Under the pieces are notes generated by a model. The model ran no database searches, had not been told where the DNA came from, and saw only the letters and a program-made list of their open reading frames with translations. This document shows positions 57,561 through 57,629 of a DNA stretch of 57,629 nt, in pieces; the first letter of the stretch is position 1, and each line of letters begins with the position of its first letter. The translations under genes were made by a program, and so were the position numbers. Source of the stretch: an uncultured Clostridia bacterium (GTDB lineage: Bacteria; Bacillota; Clostridia; Christensenellales; Borkfalkiaceae); NCBI GenBank assembly GCA_947631005.1, contig CANRJR010000013.1, forward strand, positions 1 through 57,629, read 5' to 3'.

Positions 57561-57629
57561 ATGCCAAAATCGGTCATTTATTTTACCAAAAAGGAGATAA
57601 AACAAATGCCGATAGAGTTTCAAAAAATT
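57561..57629 (+). CDS. 5' end of a gene, cut by the window edge
   Basis: An ATG at 57561 follows GGGAGG and opens a frame (MPKSVIYFTKKEIKQMPIEF) that runs to the end of the window, 23 codons. A second in-frame ATG at 57606 also has GGAG upstream. Too short to identify. The N terminus faintly recalls some integrase-type N-terminal segments, but this is not reliable. Confidence 0.5.
   Translation, partial: MPKSVIYFTKKEIKQMPIEFQKI

Overview
The window reads as a chromosomal segment of an endospore-forming, G+C-rich Bacillota, most likely an uncultured gut Clostridia. The grounds are a spoIIE gene with a Spo0A-type box, a classic Firmicutes ricT-region gene order (YaaO-like decarboxylase, holB, ricT, trmN6-like, rsmI), pyruvate phosphate dikinase, good Shine-Dalgarno sequences, and sigma-A promoters with 17-bp spacers. 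A Christensenellales-like lineage is only a guess. All calls rest on reading the sequence; no database search was run.

Layout. 1-5.3 kb: tRNA-Ser(GCU), inorganic pyrophosphatase, SGNH hydrolase, spoIIE, a MarR-like regulator and three small proteins. 5.4-6.3 kb: a block of dispersed hairpin repeats. 6.3-15.7 kb: a leaderless small gene, greA-lysS, a membrane protein of unknown function, the YaaO-like/holB/ricT run, a ferredoxin, trmN6-like, rsmI and an O-antigen-ligase-like membrane protein that is apparently also leaderless. 15.8-17.3 kb (minus): a queuosine-precursor-type transporter plus an SDR, behind a structured leader whose predicted pseudoknot would cover the ribosome binding site. 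17.3-34.3 kb: vWA protein, a large GLUG-repeat lipoprotein, a protein with two TIR-like domains and helical repeats, ppdK, a SecB-like chaperone, an AzgA-type purine permease, an alpha/beta hydrolase and an NlpC/P60 protein, separated by three more repeat blocks.

34.4-56.3 kb: the most unusual part. A 1190-aa membrane protein of unknown function diverges from an eight-gene, tightly packed (mostly overlapping) membrane operon. The operon encodes two small membrane proteins; a 1147-aa fusion of a GH3 beta-glucosidase-like region, four membrane segments and what looks like a degenerate AAA domain; two paralogous membrane-anchored McrB/MoxR-like AAA+ ATPases flanking a DUF2357-like coiled-coil protein; a 951-aa membrane-anchored protein made largely of Pro-Trp-Asp repeats; and a 1895-aa membrane-anchored protein with about 18 YDG/MBG-type domains. 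I propose this as a candidate undescribed system: an inner-face AAA+ machine coupled to giant outer-face repeat proteins. Its function is unknown.

56.4-57.6 kb: nadE, a small conserved-looking protein and the 5' end of another gene.
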